A stretch of DNA of 64,000 nt from CAYFUF01 sp964394795 (GTDB taxonomy: Bacteria > Bacillota > Clostridia > Tissierellales > Peptoniphilaceae). The first letter of the stretch is position 1, and each line of letters starts with the position of its first letter. Positions 24,798 through 34,110 of the stretch are shown piece after piece. The translations under genes and the position numbers were made by a program. The notes under the pieces are model-generated. The model saw only the letters and a program-made list of their open reading frames with translations, was not told the DNA's origin and made no database searches. The stretch spans positions 1 through 64,000 of the forward strand of contig CAYMYX010000007.1 of assembly GCA_964394795.1 (NCBI GenBank). The letters are read 5' to 3'.

Positions 24798-25277
24798 ATG
24801 CTAGCAATCATTATCAGCGTTGTTGTCGTCATCATTGACCAACTGTCAAAATTATGGGCTTACAATACTCTTCAAGGGACCAAGGGTATCCAGGTTATCG
24901 GAGAACTTTTGGAGTTTCGCTATGTCGAAAATCGAGGAGCTGCTTTTGGAATTTTAGAAGGCCGCATGTGGTTCTTCTATATCATCACCATTATCGTGGT
25001 CACCATGCTCTTCTACTACCTCTTCACCCAAGGCAAGGATTCCCTCTTCTTGAATATTACAGTAGGACTGCTCATCGGTGGTACGTTGGGTAATTTTATC
25101 GACCGTTTGCTACGAGGCTTTGTAGTGGACTTCATTAAAGTCGACTTGGTCTCTCAGATCAACTTTCCTGTATTTAATGTCGCAGATATTGCGATTACCA
25201 TCGGTTCGGCCCTCTTTATCATTTACATTCTTTTCATAGAACAGGAGAATGGTGATAGCGGAAGAATAAAGAAGTAG
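24798..25277 (+). CDS. lspA: Lipoprotein signal peptidase
   Basis: Aspartic protease with four membrane helices that cleaves prolipoprotein signal peptides. The catalytic Asp pair lies in GNFIDR (Asp102) and FNVADI (Asp130); DQLSK and VENRGAAFG are also conserved. Likely substrates in this window are the BMP lipoprotein (55006-56217) and perhaps the GlnP fusion. Length 159 aa. AAAAGGAAAG precedes the start. Confidence 0.96.
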   Translation: MLAIIISVVVVIIDQLSKLWAYNTLQGTKGIQVIGELLEFRYVENRGAAFGILEGRMWFFYIITIIVVTMLFYYLFTQGKDSLFLNITVGLLIGGTLGNFIDRLLRGFVVDFIKVDLVSQINFPVFNVADIAITIGSALFIIYILFIEQENGDSGRIKK

Positions 25278-25283
25278 GTGAAT

Positions 25284-25955
25284 ATGGCTGTACACATCGG
25301 AAATGATTGGGACGACTTGCTTAGAGATGAGTGGGGCAAGGCCTACTATCAGGAATTGAGAAAGCTCTTAATTAATGAGTACCAGAATTATAACGTCTTT
25401 CCACCCGCTAGACAGATTTTTAGAGCCTTGGAGTTGGTCTCCTATGCTGATTGTAAAGTCGTCATCATTGGCCAAGACCCTTATCATGGTGATGGCCAAG
25501 CAAATGGGTTGGCATTTTCCGTAAATCAAGGAGTGGCTATACCTCCTTCTTTAGTTAACATCTATAAGGAGATGAAGGAAGATTTGCGGATTACCCCTCC
25601 GGGCCATGGCGATTTGACCCAATGGGCTTCTCAAGGCGTTCTGCTTCTCAATAGTACACTTACAGTCCGGGCTCATGAGGCTAACAGCCACGCTGGTTTA
25701 GGTTGGCAGACCTTGACCAATAAGATAATTGCCCTCTTGGGTGATAGGGAAGAACCTCTAGTCTTTGTACTTTGGGGGAAATTTGCCCAAAGTCATGCAA
25801 AGTTCATTACTAATCCTAATCACTTGGTTCTCATGTCGGCACATCCTTCTCCTTTATCTGCCTATCGCGGATTCTTTGGTTCCAAGCCTTTCTCTAAAAT
25901 CAATCGCTACTTAACCAGAAATAATATGACTAGTATCAATTGGCAATTGTCCTAG
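25284..25955 (+). CDS. ung: Uracil-DNA glycosylase, family 1
   Basis: Removes uracil from DNA. The water-activating motif GQDPYHG holds Asp65, LLLNSTLTV contains the uracil-binding Asn, and HPSPLSAYRGFFG is the DNA-intercalation loop. ATG 25284 is chosen; a GTG at 25278 is possible but lies within the likely ribosome-binding site (TAGGTGA). Length 223 aa is normal. Starts 6 bp after the lspA stop. Confidence 0.96.
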   Translation: MAVHIGNDWDDLLRDEWGKAYYQELRKLLINEYQNYNVFPPARQIFRALELVSYADCKVVIIGQDPYHGDGQANGLAFSVNQGVAIPPSLVNIYKEMKEDLRITPPGHGDLTQWASQGVLLLNSTLTVRAHEANSHAGLGWQTLTNKIIALLGDREEPLVFVLWGKFAQSHAKFITNPNHLVLMSAHPSPLSAYRGFFGSKPFSKINRYLTRNNMTSINWQLS

Positions 25956-25963
25956 GAGGACCT

Positions 25964-26872
25964 ATGATCATTGAGACAAACTACAATGAAGAAATGATAG
26001 GGGAGAGATTGGATTATGCCTTAGCCGATTATTTCGAAGATATCTCCAGATCAAAAATGGCGAAAGCGATTCAAGCTGCAAGCATTTTAGTCAACGGTTT
26101 ACCAGCAAAAGCCAGTTATGCCTTAAAAGCCGGCGATAAGATTGAAGTAGACCTAGGTTACTTTGAACCAATCCCTTTGGAAGCGGAGGACATCCCTTTA
26201 GAGGTTCTCTATGAAGATGAAGACATCCTTGTAGTTAACAAACCGGCCGGTCTCATCGTCCATCCTACCCCAAGCCTTCGTCAGGGAACATTGGTAAATG
26301 CTTTGCTAGCTCTGTCAGTTCCCTTGTCTTCGGTAAATGGGGAAGACAGGCCGGGCATCGTCCACCGTTTGGATGCGGACACCAGTGGTGCGATCATTAT
26401 TGCTAAGAACGATGAAAGTCATCTCAACCTTCAAAACCAATTCCAAAATCGCTTGGTCAAGAAACTCTACTATGCGGTTCTCGAAGATCATATCGGCTCG
26501 GATCTCGTCCAAGTAGAACAGCCAATTGGTCGAGACCCACATAATCGAAAACTGATGACGGTACGTGATGATGGGAAATACAGCCAGAGTATATTCAGGA
26601 AAGTAAAAGCAACCGACAAAGCTAGCTTTTGCGAAGTGGAAATCCTGACTGGCCGAACTCACCAAATTCGTGTTCATGCCGCCTATCTTAAACATCCGGT
26701 CGTTGGAGACCGCTTGTATGGATATAAAAAGCAGAAGTTCAAAACGGAAAGGCAGCTCCTACACGCCCATGAGCTTCGTTTCAATCATCCAAAAACCGGA
26801 AAAGAAATCAACATTCTGGCAACCTTACCTGAAGACTTTCAAGCCTTCTTAGACAAACATCAATTGAATTAA
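25964..26872 (+). CDS. RluA/RluD-family 23S rRNA pseudouridine synthase
   Basis: An N-terminal S4 RNA-binding domain (about 12-75) is followed by the RluA catalytic domain with HRLDADTSG holding the nucleophile Asp137, and EVEILTGRTHQIRVHAAYLKHPVVGD. The family modifies 23S rRNA (RluD type); the exact site is unknown. AGGAGG (25954-25959) supports ATG 25964; the frame extends upstream into ung. Length 302 aa. The lspA-rluD pairing is common in Firmicutes. Confidence 0.93.
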   Translation: MIIETNYNEEMIGERLDYALADYFEDISRSKMAKAIQAASILVNGLPAKASYALKAGDKIEVDLGYFEPIPLEAEDIPLEVLYEDEDILVVNKPAGLIVHPTPSLRQGTLVNALLALSVPLSSVNGEDRPGIVHRLDADTSGAIIIAKNDESHLNLQNQFQNRLVKKLYYAVLEDHIGSDLVQVEQPIGRDPHNRKLMTVRDDGKYSQSIFRKVKATDKASFCEVEILTGRTHQIRVHAAYLKHPVVGDRLYGYKKQKFKTERQLLHAHELRFNHPKTGKEINILATLPEDFQAFLDKHQLN

Positions 26873-26883
26873 AGGAGTACATT

Positions 26884-28428
26884 TTGCTATCGAATACGGT
26901 TACAGCTAACTTAGACGGTATCGAAGGTAAAATCACCCACGTAGAAGCAGAGATTCTTAACGGATTCTCTGCTTTTTATATTGTGGGTTTACCTTCCACT
27001 TCCATTCTCGAATCAAAAGAACGCATCCGGTCCGCCTTAAACGCCGTCAATATCCGGATGCCTCTTGGTCGGATCATCATCAATCTCTATCCAGCAAATG
27101 ACAGGAAGGGAGGAAGTCACTATGACCTCCCCATCTTGATGGCCATGCTAGGGGCCATGCATCTGGTTCCCATACACCGCCTCTCTGAATACGCCTATCT
27201 TGGTGAGCTTTCTCTGGACGGACAAATACGGCGAGTGACAGGGGCGATCTCTTTAGTGCTTCGCTTAAAAGAAGAAGGCTATACTAAGATTCTCCTCCCC
27301 TTGGATAATCTAGAAGAATGTTCCGTAATCGATGGTATCGAAATTTATCCTTGCGAGAACTTGGATCAAGTCATCCTCTTCTTGCAAGGGCAAGAGAACA
27401 TAAAGGCAGCTAGCAACAAGAAGAGAAAGAATAGACTAGGACGACTAATCAGCCCTGTAGATTACAGCGATATGATTCTTCAAAGCAAACTCAAAAGACT
27501 GATGACTATAGCTGCGGCTGGCCGTCACTCGCTCCTTTTGATTGGGTCACCAGGGGTAGGGAAGACGATGGCCATAGACAGGCTTCCAACCATCCTTCCG
27601 CCTCTGGATGATGCTCAGCAGTTGGAATGTACGAGTATCTATTCGACGATTGACGGCTTAAACGACAACCCAATTGTCAGCTATCCACCCTTCCGGTCAC
27701 CTCACTATTCATTGAGCCAAGTTGCTCTGCTTGGCGGGGGGGTACCTGTTAAACCTGGTGAGATTACCTTAGCCCACAATGGAGTTCTATACTTGGATGA
27801 ACTTCTCCAGTTTCCCCGAAGAAGCTTGGAACTATTGCGAACACCTATGGAAAGTAGAAATTTTACGATTAACCGGACCGGTAGGAGATGGGTTTTACCT
27901 TCCAACTTCCAGTTTGTAGCATCAACTAATCCTTGTCCCTGTGGCAATCATGGAGATCCGGAGAATGAATGCCAATGTCGCCCTGGTGACGTCGACCGCT
28001 ATCTTTCCAAACTATCACACCCCTTACTTGATCGGATTGATCTAACCATGGAATGTAAGCGCCCCTATAAGAAGGATGACGATGCACTTGTTCTGGAATA
28101 TAGTGATCCCGAAGGGTCCAGCGAAGTCATGTACCAAAAAGTCATCCTAGCCAGAAAGATGCAAACGGACCGATTTAAAGCAAAAAGTTTTCGATGTAAT
28201 GGGGAAGTTAATGATGGGTTAAGTTTAAAAGAGCTAAACTTGAGTAAAGATAGTGAAGCAAGTCTTAATCAACTTACAAAACATTATCAGTTATCTTTGA
28301 GGACGCATCGAAGGATGGCCCTCGTGGCAAGAACCATCGCTGACCTCGAAGGAAGCGACCTAGTGCGAGATGACCATGTTCTGGAATCTTTCCAATATAT
28401 TAAGATTCGATTTAAATATTGGAAATAG
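26884..28428 (+). CDS. ComM/YifB-family Mg-chelatase-like AAA+ ATPase
   Basis: In competent bacteria the ComM family is a branch-migration helicase for integrating transformed DNA; the role in this organism is unknown. Order: an N-terminal lon-protease-like domain (about 20-170, with SKERIRSALNAV), an AAA+ core with Walker A GSPGVGKT (221-228) and VLYLDELLQFPR (Walker B), a four-Cys-type segment CPCGNHGDPENECQC, and a C-terminal helical domain (TIADLEGSD). The start is TTG, with AAAGGAGT (26871-26878) well placed and no nearby ATG. Length 514 aa is typical. Confidence 0.92.
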   Translation: MLSNTVTANLDGIEGKITHVEAEILNGFSAFYIVGLPSTSILESKERIRSALNAVNIRMPLGRIIINLYPANDRKGGSHYDLPILMAMLGAMHLVPIHRLSEYAYLGELSLDGQIRRVTGAISLVLRLKEEGYTKILLPLDNLEECSVIDGIEIYPCENLDQVILFLQGQENIKAASNKKRKNRLGRLISPVDYSDMILQSKLKRLMTIAAAGRHSLLLIGSPGVGKTMAIDRLPTILPPLDDAQQLECTSIYSTIDGLNDNPIVSYPPFRSPHYSLSQVALLGGGVPVKPGEITLAHNGVLYLDELLQFPRRSLELLRTPMESRNFTINRTGRRWVLPSNFQFVASTNPCPCGNHGDPENECQCRPGDVDRYLSKLSHPLLDRIDLTMECKRPYKKDDDALVLEYSDPEGSSEVMYQKVILARKMQTDRFKAKSFRCNGEVNDGLSLKELNLSKDSEASLNQLTKHYQLSLRTHRRMALVARTIADLEGSDLVRDDHVLESFQYIKIRFKYWK

Positions 28429-28451
28429 ATAAACAGATATGTAAACTATTG

Positions 28452-28541
28452 TATAATATAGGCGAAAAGCTAACGTTATCACAATTATTCTGTCTCGTTT
28501 TACGGAGAATAAATATGCATTATTCTCCTGTTTTGTTTGTT
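28452..28541 (+). other. Possible short transcript or leader between comM and efp
   Basis: TATAAT (28452-28457) precedes a 28504-28541 terminator, so a transcript of about 75 nt could begin near 28464. The segment has no open frame and no recognised RNA family. The -35 region is poor, so the call is weak. The rest of the comM-efp gap holds the terminator and the efp promoter. Confidence 0.25.
28504..28541 (+). terminator. Terminator of the lspA-comM run
   Basis: GGAGAATAA (28504-28512), loop ATATGCA, TTATTCTCC (28520-28528), then TGTTTTGTTTGTT. It lies 75 bp after the comM stop. Confidence 0.75.
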
Positions 28542-28565
28542 CATGGGAAATGTAGTTGATATAAT
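28537..28565 (+). promoter_or_regulatory. Promoter of efp
   Basis: TTGTTC (28537-28542), 17 bp, TATAAT (28560-28565), with an extended -10 (TGATATAAT). It lies 26 bp before the efp start codon. Confidence 0.55.
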
Positions 28566-28591
28566 AACGGTAAATTAATGAGGAGGCATTT

Positions 28592-29149
28592 ATGATTTCA
28601 GCTAATGATTTAAGAAAAGGGTTAACCTTCGTTTACGACAATGAAGTATTCCAAGTTATTGATTTCCAGCACGTCAAGCCTGGTAAGGGTGCAGCTTTTG
28701 TGAGAACCAAGCTACGCTCGGTTATGCATGGTACAACCAGAGACATTACATTTAACCCAAATGAAAAATTCGAAGAAGCACGTATAGAGACAAAGGAATT
28801 ACAGTACCTATATAATGACGGTCAACTTTATTACTTCATGGACCCTGAAACCTATGAGCAGATGCCAATGGAAGAAGACATTGTAAGCGATGCAATGCAG
28901 TATCTGCGCGAAAGTGATATGGCCACCGTGCGCCTTTATCAGGGTAATGCCTTCGATGTGCAAGCGCCTAACTTTGTAGAGCTTGCAGTAACCGAAACTG
29001 AGCCTGGTGTAAAGGGTGATACGGCAACTGGAGCTACAAAGCCGGCTACTGTAGAAACGGGAGCAACCGTAACAGTACCTTTGTTTGTCAATATTGGAGA
29101 TATTATTCGTATCGATACCAGAACGAATGAATATTTATCTCGCGTTTAG
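28592..29149 (+). CDS. efp: Translation elongation factor P
   Basis: Rescues ribosomes stalled at polyproline. KOW/EFP N-domain with the tip loop HVKPGKGAAFVR, Lys32 being the usual modification site. OB domain 2 and 3 follow, with ATGATKPATVETGATVTVPLFVNIGDIIRIDT at the C-terminus. Length 185 aa. GAGGAGG precedes the ATG. First gene of a long run that ends with ispH-rpsA. Confidence 0.97.
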   Translation: MISANDLRKGLTFVYDNEVFQVIDFQHVKPGKGAAFVRTKLRSVMHGTTRDITFNPNEKFEEARIETKELQYLYNDGQLYYFMDPETYEQMPMEEDIVSDAMQYLRESDMATVRLYQGNAFDVQAPNFVELAVTETEPGVKGDTATGATKPATVETGATVTVPLFVNIGDIIRIDTRTNEYLSRV

Positions 29150-29157
29150 GGGATATA

Positions 29158-29616
29158 ATGAAAAGAAGTGAACAACGTGCTTGGTTAATGAAGATTGCCT
29201 ACCAAACACAGCTCGATTTAGATGAATCGGATTCTATCGAACAGATTTTAATTGCTCACGAGTTGGATGGTAAACTACCCTACATTCAAGAATCTCTAGA
29301 ATCCATGTTAGCCAACAAAGATGAAATAGATCGTTTAATCGAGAAAAACCTCACGAATTGGACTCTACCACGTCTATTGCGGATAGATTTAGCCATTTTA
29401 CGGGTAGCTGTTAACGAGATGTGTTTTACTAAACTGGCACCTACCGGAGTTGTCATCAATGAATCTGTAGAATTAGCAAAAGAGTACTCTGATGAAAATT
29501 CCTACCGTTTTATTAATGGTGTGCTCTCATCAATATCTCAATTACAAGATCAGGGGAATGAAAACTTTGTAGAAAGTGAAAACAGAGTGAATGATGAGAA
29601 GGACGGCCAGCAATGA
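29158..29616 (+). CDS. nusB: Transcription antitermination protein NusB
   Basis: RNA-binding helical protein of the rRNA antitermination complex. Hallmarks are LLRIDLAILRVAVNEM (about 74-89) and VVINESVELAKEYSDENSYRFINGVLSSI. Length 152 aa. The acidic C-terminal tail overlaps the xseA start (ATGA). The efp-nusB-xseA order is conserved in Firmicutes. Confidence 0.95.
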   Translation: MKRSEQRAWLMKIAYQTQLDLDESDSIEQILIAHELDGKLPYIQESLESMLANKDEIDRLIEKNLTNWTLPRLLRIDLAILRVAVNEMCFTKLAPTGVVINESVELAKEYSDENSYRFINGVLSSISQLQDQGNENFVESENRVNDEKDGQQ

Positions 29617-30815
29617 GCCGTCCTCTTAAAGTGAACGAAGTTTCCAGATATATTGATAGTTTACTCAGCACCGATCCTATACTTAAATCTTTGGAAGTCC
29701 AAGGCGAATTACGAAATCTTCGTCAAACAAGATACATTTATTTTGATTTACAAGACGACCAAGCACTTATCCACTGTGTCATATTTGATGAGAATGCTAT
29801 CAAGAATTTTCAGCTTAAGGAAGGTGATGAAGTCATTCTCGTTGGTCGCATTTCTACATATGCTAAAGGTGGGCAGTATCAGTTTTTAGTTAAGTCGAGC
29901 AGAGCTTTGGGGCGTGGGGAAAAGCTGGAAGCGCTGGAGGAATTAAAGAAAAAGCTTTATATTGAAGGTTTATTCGATAGCAAAAACAAGAAACCTTTGA
30001 AGACCTTTCCTCAAGGGATTGGACTCATCACATCTAGAGGAGGAGCCGTCCTCCATGACTTTGCCAACGAAGTGAACCGTAGATACCCTCTGACAAAGAT
30101 CATCGTGTATCACTCGTCTGTTCAAGGGGAGGAGAGTGTCCAGGGAATAAAAGAAGGGATTGCTTTTTTCAATAAGAACAAATTGGTTGACACTATTGTC
30201 ATTGCCCGTGGCGGGGGAGCCGCAGAGCATCTTGATTCTTACAATGATGAATCTTTAGTTAGAGTTGTTGCCTCTTCAACATTACCTATCATTACAGCCA
30301 TCGGCCACCAAATCGATACGAGCTTAGCCGATATGGCCAGTGACAGCCGAGCTTCAACACCAACGGAAGCCGCTATCTTAGCGACACCGGATAAAACGGA
30401 ACTAAATCGAGTTATCGATGATATCGCGATGCAAATGGATTGGTCGGTTAATAACTATTTTGACCAGAAACGTCGCATTATTGATGAGGTCTTAAGAAAC
30501 AATCAAACCTACAGCCCTTTATCCAGATTATCGGCTTTTACTTATGAGCTAGGGACAACTCAACTGCTCATCTCAAAAGGAATTTACAATGCCTTAGCAG
30601 ACCGCAGGAAAGAGTTAGCCAAAGCGATAAATACGATTGATGACCGCTATGAACAATTGATGAAACCAGAACGGTGGTGGTTGGAAAGTCTTGATGGAAA
30701 GCGACTTTCCTCTCTTGAGGTGAAGAAGGGCAAGCGTTACCAATTGATTTCTGACCGAGTCAGATTACAGATATTAGTAGAAGAGAAGGTGAGGAATGAT
30801 GGCAACAAATTATGA
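29613..30815 (+). CDS. xseA: Exodeoxyribonuclease VII large subunit
   Basis: Degrades ssDNA with XseB. An N-terminal OB fold (about 1-100) with LEVQGELRNLRQ leads to the catalytic domain with GLITSRGGAVLHDF, VIARGGGAAEHLDSYNDE, and AIGHQIDTSLADMASDSRASTPTEAA. The C-terminal helical part is shortish (total 400 aa). It overlaps nusB by 4 bp and xseB by 17 bp. Confidence 0.96.
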   Translation: MSRPLKVNEVSRYIDSLLSTDPILKSLEVQGELRNLRQTRYIYFDLQDDQALIHCVIFDENAIKNFQLKEGDEVILVGRISTYAKGGQYQFLVKSSRALGRGEKLEALEELKKKLYIEGLFDSKNKKPLKTFPQGIGLITSRGGAVLHDFANEVNRRYPLTKIIVYHSSVQGEESVQGIKEGIAFFNKNKLVDTIVIARGGGAAEHLDSYNDESLVRVVASSTLPIITAIGHQIDTSLADMASDSRASTPTEAAILATPDKTELNRVIDDIAMQMDWSVNNYFDQKRRIIDEVLRNNQTYSPLSRLSAFTYELGTTQLLISKGIYNALADRRKELAKAINTIDDRYEQLMKPERWWLESLDGKRLSSLEVKKGKRYQLISDRVRLQILVEEKVRNDGNKL

Positions 30816-31026
30816 TTTTGAAGTAGGCTTATCTCGTCTAAAGGAGATTGGTCAACTGATGCAAAATAAAGATCTTTCCATCGATGAATTAGTTGCTCTT
30901 TACCAAGAGTCTAAAGTATTAGGAAAAACTCTTCATGAACAGTTAGATGAAGTAGAGCTATCTATAAGAGATATTGATGGACAGGATGTTGCAGTAATTT
31001 TGGATGATGGAGCTGATGATGAATAG
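30799..31026 (+). CDS. xseB: Exodeoxyribonuclease VII small subunit
   Basis: Short helical protein (75 aa) that assembles on the XseA coiled coil. The typical pattern FEVGLSRLKEIGQLMQNKDLSIDELVALYQES is visible in the first half. Two ATGs are adjacent (30796, 30799); the second has the better spacing from AAGGTGAGG. It overlaps the end of xseA. Confidence 0.93.
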   Translation: MATNYDFEVGLSRLKEIGQLMQNKDLSIDELVALYQESKVLGKTLHEQLDEVELSIRDIDGQDVAVILDDGADDE

Positions 31027-31957
31027 TTTTATTCGAGAACGAGCTGAGCTGGTACAAGAGAGATTAGAAGAGATTATCGGTGGGGAGGAAGCGTCCTGGT
31101 TTCTTTCCTCTGTGGACAATCAACTTAACCAAAACCTAAACACAGACAACGTGCCTGTTATTGGCAAGGCGATGAGATACGCTGTTGATGGAGGCAAGAG
31201 AATCCGACCCGTCCTTCTAATGCTCTCCTTCGAAAGCGCTTTAGGTGAGCCAGTAGAGGACCTAGCCACATTTTACAAAGAATCCTATCCCTATGTGCTA
31301 GACTACGCCGTTGCCTTGGAGTGCATCCACGCTTATTCATTGGTGCATGATGACTTACCGGCTATGGACAATGACACCTACCGCAGAGGGGAATTAACTG
31401 TCCATGCGAAGTACGGCGAAGACTTAGGCATATTGACCGGAGATAGTCTCTTAAATCTTGCGTTTGAAATTATCTTCGATGCCATGCTCAGGGTAGAAAA
31501 CAGTGAAATAAGGGACCTGATGATTAAAGCCGGTGGGAAATTTGCTGGTTTTACCGGAGTTGAAGGTATGATTGGTGGTCAGGCTTTCGACCTATCCAAT
31601 GACCATTTGCAGACTTCTGAACGCGTCCGCATGATGGTAGAGAAAAAAACCTGTGGCTTGATTCGAGCAGCTGCAGTAACCGGAGCGATTTTAGCTGGTT
31701 CGAAAGAAGACGATGCTGAAAACTATGACCTCTTTGCCTATAATCTTGGTTTAGCTTACCAAGCAAAAGACGACCTCTTTGACTTGGACCAAGACCTGAA
31801 AGAGAATAAAATTACAATCATTCAGGGATTAAATCAAGATGAAGCAAATGCCTACGTTGAAGAGAAAACGAAACAAGCGCATGCAGCACTAGCTAAGATC
31901 TCTAACAATCAGCATTTGAGTGATTTTGCAAAAGTGCTAATGACACGCAAAGTGTAA
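31019..31957 (+). CDS. ispA: Polyprenyl (farnesyl) diphosphate synthase
   Basis: Trans-isoprenyl diphosphate synthase. The first Asp-rich motif DDLPAMD is at 111-117, the second DDLFD at 251-255; GGKRIRP and GGQAFDL are also conserved. Farnesyl or geranylgeranyl product is the family assignment. Of four in-frame ATGs, 31019 is chosen because GGAG (31009-31012) gives a 6-bp spacer; it overlaps the end of xseB by 8 bp. At 312 aa it is slightly long. dxs and tlyA, which often follow ispA in Firmicutes, are absent here. Confidence 0.93.
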   Translation: MNSFIRERAELVQERLEEIIGGEEASWFLSSVDNQLNQNLNTDNVPVIGKAMRYAVDGGKRIRPVLLMLSFESALGEPVEDLATFYKESYPYVLDYAVALECIHAYSLVHDDLPAMDNDTYRRGELTVHAKYGEDLGILTGDSLLNLAFEIIFDAMLRVENSEIRDLMIKAGGKFAGFTGVEGMIGGQAFDLSNDHLQTSERVRMMVEKKTCGLIRAAAVTGAILAGSKEDDAENYDLFAYNLGLAYQAKDDLFDLDQDLKENKITIIQGLNQDEANAYVEEKTKQAHAALAKISNNQHLSDFAKVLMTRKV

Positions 31958-31966
31958 GGGGGAAGC

Positions 31967-32419
31967 ATGAAGAAGTATTCTAGGCAACGAATGATTCTAG
32001 ACCTGATTGACCAACACGAAATTAAGACTCAGGATGAATTAGCAGAGAAATTAAAGGAGAATGGCGTCATCGCCACCCAAGCAACGATATCTCGGGACAT
32101 CAAGGAACTCAGAATATCAAAAGTACAAGCGCCCGATGGAGAGTATAAGTATACCATCCTTGATACTGTTCACGATTCGTTAAATGACAGAATCGACAAG
32201 ATGTTCAAGTCGGCTTGCTTATCGGTGGAGCATAATGGGGAGATCGTAATCGTTAAGACGATTGCCTATTCAGCTACGATTTGTGGTTTACGAATAACCA
32301 ATGCAAAAATAGACAATGTAGCGGGCATCGTATCGGGCCACGACACAATTTTTATCGCTGTCGATGACCGAAAGTACTTAGATGATATCGTGAATGCTGT
32401 TAAGGAGCTTATGCAGTAA
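31967..32419 (+). CDS. argR: Arginine repressor ArgR/AhrC
   Basis: Hexameric regulator of arginine synthesis and breakdown. N-terminal winged helix (ATQATISRDIKELRISKV, about 43-60) and C-terminal oligomerisation/arginine-binding domain with GIVSGHDTIFIAV near 122-134. No arginine genes are in the window; the ispA-argR-recN order is conserved in Firmicutes. Its stop overlaps recN (TAATG). Length 150 aa. Confidence 0.95.
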   Translation: MKKYSRQRMILDLIDQHEIKTQDELAEKLKENGVIATQATISRDIKELRISKVQAPDGEYKYTILDTVHDSLNDRIDKMFKSACLSVEHNGEIVIVKTIAYSATICGLRITNAKIDNVAGIVSGHDTIFIAVDDRKYLDDIVNAVKELMQ

Positions 32420-34110
32420 TGTTAACGGAAATCAGTATTCGAAATTTTGCCATTATCGAATCGACTAACCTCAGCTTCTACTCCGGCGAATCCGTCGTCA
32501 CCGGTGAAACCGGATCAGGTAAAAGTCTTTTCGTTGATGCCCTCTCTTTCTTGTCAGGAGCCAAACTTGATCGTAGGACGAGTCGTTTCGAAGATAAAGC
32601 AACCCTCGTAGAGGCTGCATTTACTCTTGAAAAGAATACTGAAAGTCTTCAACAAGTTTTGGACAAGTATGGTCTTTCCTTGGAAGAAGACCAACTTATC
32701 GTCTCTAGGTCTTATGACCAAAAGACAACGAAAACCAGAGTTAATGCCCATATTGTGTCTCAATCCGTACTTAAAGAGATCATGGCCGAATTGATTGATA
32801 TTCACTCACAAAACGCCCAAAGCATATTAACCAATAAGAATAATTACATTAAGTTTCTTGACCAATTTGTGGGAGAGGAAATGGCGGGTTTAAAGGCCGA
32901 ACTAGGACAGGTGTTAGGTAATCTGCGATCTGTTCGGCAGGAGAAAGCTAAATTTGACCTCACGCCAGAAGAATTGGAAAGACAACTTGATTTATTGAAC
33001 TATCAAATCAAAGAAATTGAAAAAGCAAACTTAGGCGATATCGATGAAGACGCCTTAAATACAGAATATAAGATGTTAACCTCTTCGAAAGACCGTATCG
33101 AAGCCATTAATAAGATTATCTCCTCCTTTTCCGGGGAGTATTCCGTGCGGTCGGCAATCCAATCTATGGCGAGGGAACTGGATAATTTAACCCGTCGCGA
33201 TGAAGACTTGAAAGAGATTAACGATGCCAGCTGGCAGCTAGAAGCGGACTCGGAACGGTTAGAATATCAACTGGAGAGTTACAGGGACCGGATTGTTGTC
33301 GACCCTATTCGTATTGAAGAAATCGACGAACAGTTTGTGGTCATCCAACGGTTGAAAAGAAAATATGGTGATAGTATTGAGGAAATCTTGAATTATCAAG
33401 CTCAATGCGAAGAAGAGCTGAGACTCCTATCGGCAATCGATGTAAAGAGAGAAGAGCTTGATAAAAAGGAACAAGCACTTCTGGGCCAAGCCCAAAGAAT
33501 CAGCGACGCCATCACGACGAAGCGAAATGAAGGCGGGGAGAAGCTGGAGCTTCGAATCAAAGATGAACTTAAGCAGATGGCCATCCAAAAGATTGACTTC
33601 AAGGTCCAAGTGCTATCAGATTTGCCTATCACGACGAGTGGACAGGATGATGTCGACTTTCTCATATCCACCAACGTCGGCCAATCCATGCATAGTGTCA
33701 GCGAGGTTGCGTCCGGTGGAGAAATGTCGCGTTTTATGTTAGCATTTAAAATAGTCATCGCGGAAGTGCAAGAAATTCCAACCCTCGTATTTGATGAAAT
33801 TGACACGGGGATCAGTGGTCGGACAGCACAGGTCGTTGGGGAGAAACTCCAAAGATTGGGCAGGAAGCATCAGGTTATCGTCATCAGTCACTTACCTCAG
33901 ATTGCAGCCTTAGCCAATCACCACTATCTCATTGAAAAGAAAGTAAAGGATGGGGAGACCTATTCTGAAATGAGCCTACTGGACCGCGACGAAAGAATAG
34001 AAGAACAATCTAGACTTATCGGAGGGGCCAACATCACCGATCTGACAAGAAATAGCGCAGAAGAAATGCTTGTGCAAGCTGATCTGCTACAGAAAGAGAA
34101 GGATTCATGA
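32419..34110 (+). CDS. recN: DNA repair protein RecN
   Basis: SMC-like ATPase recruited early to double-strand breaks. Walker A GETGSGKS (29-36), coiled coil (about 155-360), then the RecN signature VASGGEMSRFMLA, Walker B TLVFDEIDTGISG, and VISHLPQIAAL. Length 563 aa. AAGGAG (32402-32407) within the end of argR serves the ATG. It overlaps the next gene by 4 bp (ATGA). No LexA box is seen upstream. Confidence 0.96.
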   Translation: MLTEISIRNFAIIESTNLSFYSGESVVTGETGSGKSLFVDALSFLSGAKLDRRTSRFEDKATLVEAAFTLEKNTESLQQVLDKYGLSLEEDQLIVSRSYDQKTTKTRVNAHIVSQSVLKEIMAELIDIHSQNAQSILTNKNNYIKFLDQFVGEEMAGLKAELGQVLGNLRSVRQEKAKFDLTPEELERQLDLLNYQIKEIEKANLGDIDEDALNTEYKMLTSSKDRIEAINKIISSFSGEYSVRSAIQSMARELDNLTRRDEDLKEINDASWQLEADSERLEYQLESYRDRIVVDPIRIEEIDEQFVVIQRLKRKYGDSIEEILNYQAQCEEELRLLSAIDVKREELDKKEQALLGQAQRISDAITTKRNEGGEKLELRIKDELKQMAIQKIDFKVQVLSDLPITTSGQDDVDFLISTNVGQSMHSVSEVASGGEMSRFMLAFKIVIAEVQEIPTLVFDEIDTGISGRTAQVVGEKLQRLGRKHQVIVISHLPQIAALANHHYLIEKKVKDGETYSEMSLLDRDERIEEQSRLIGGANITDLTRNSAEEMLVQADLLQKEKDS

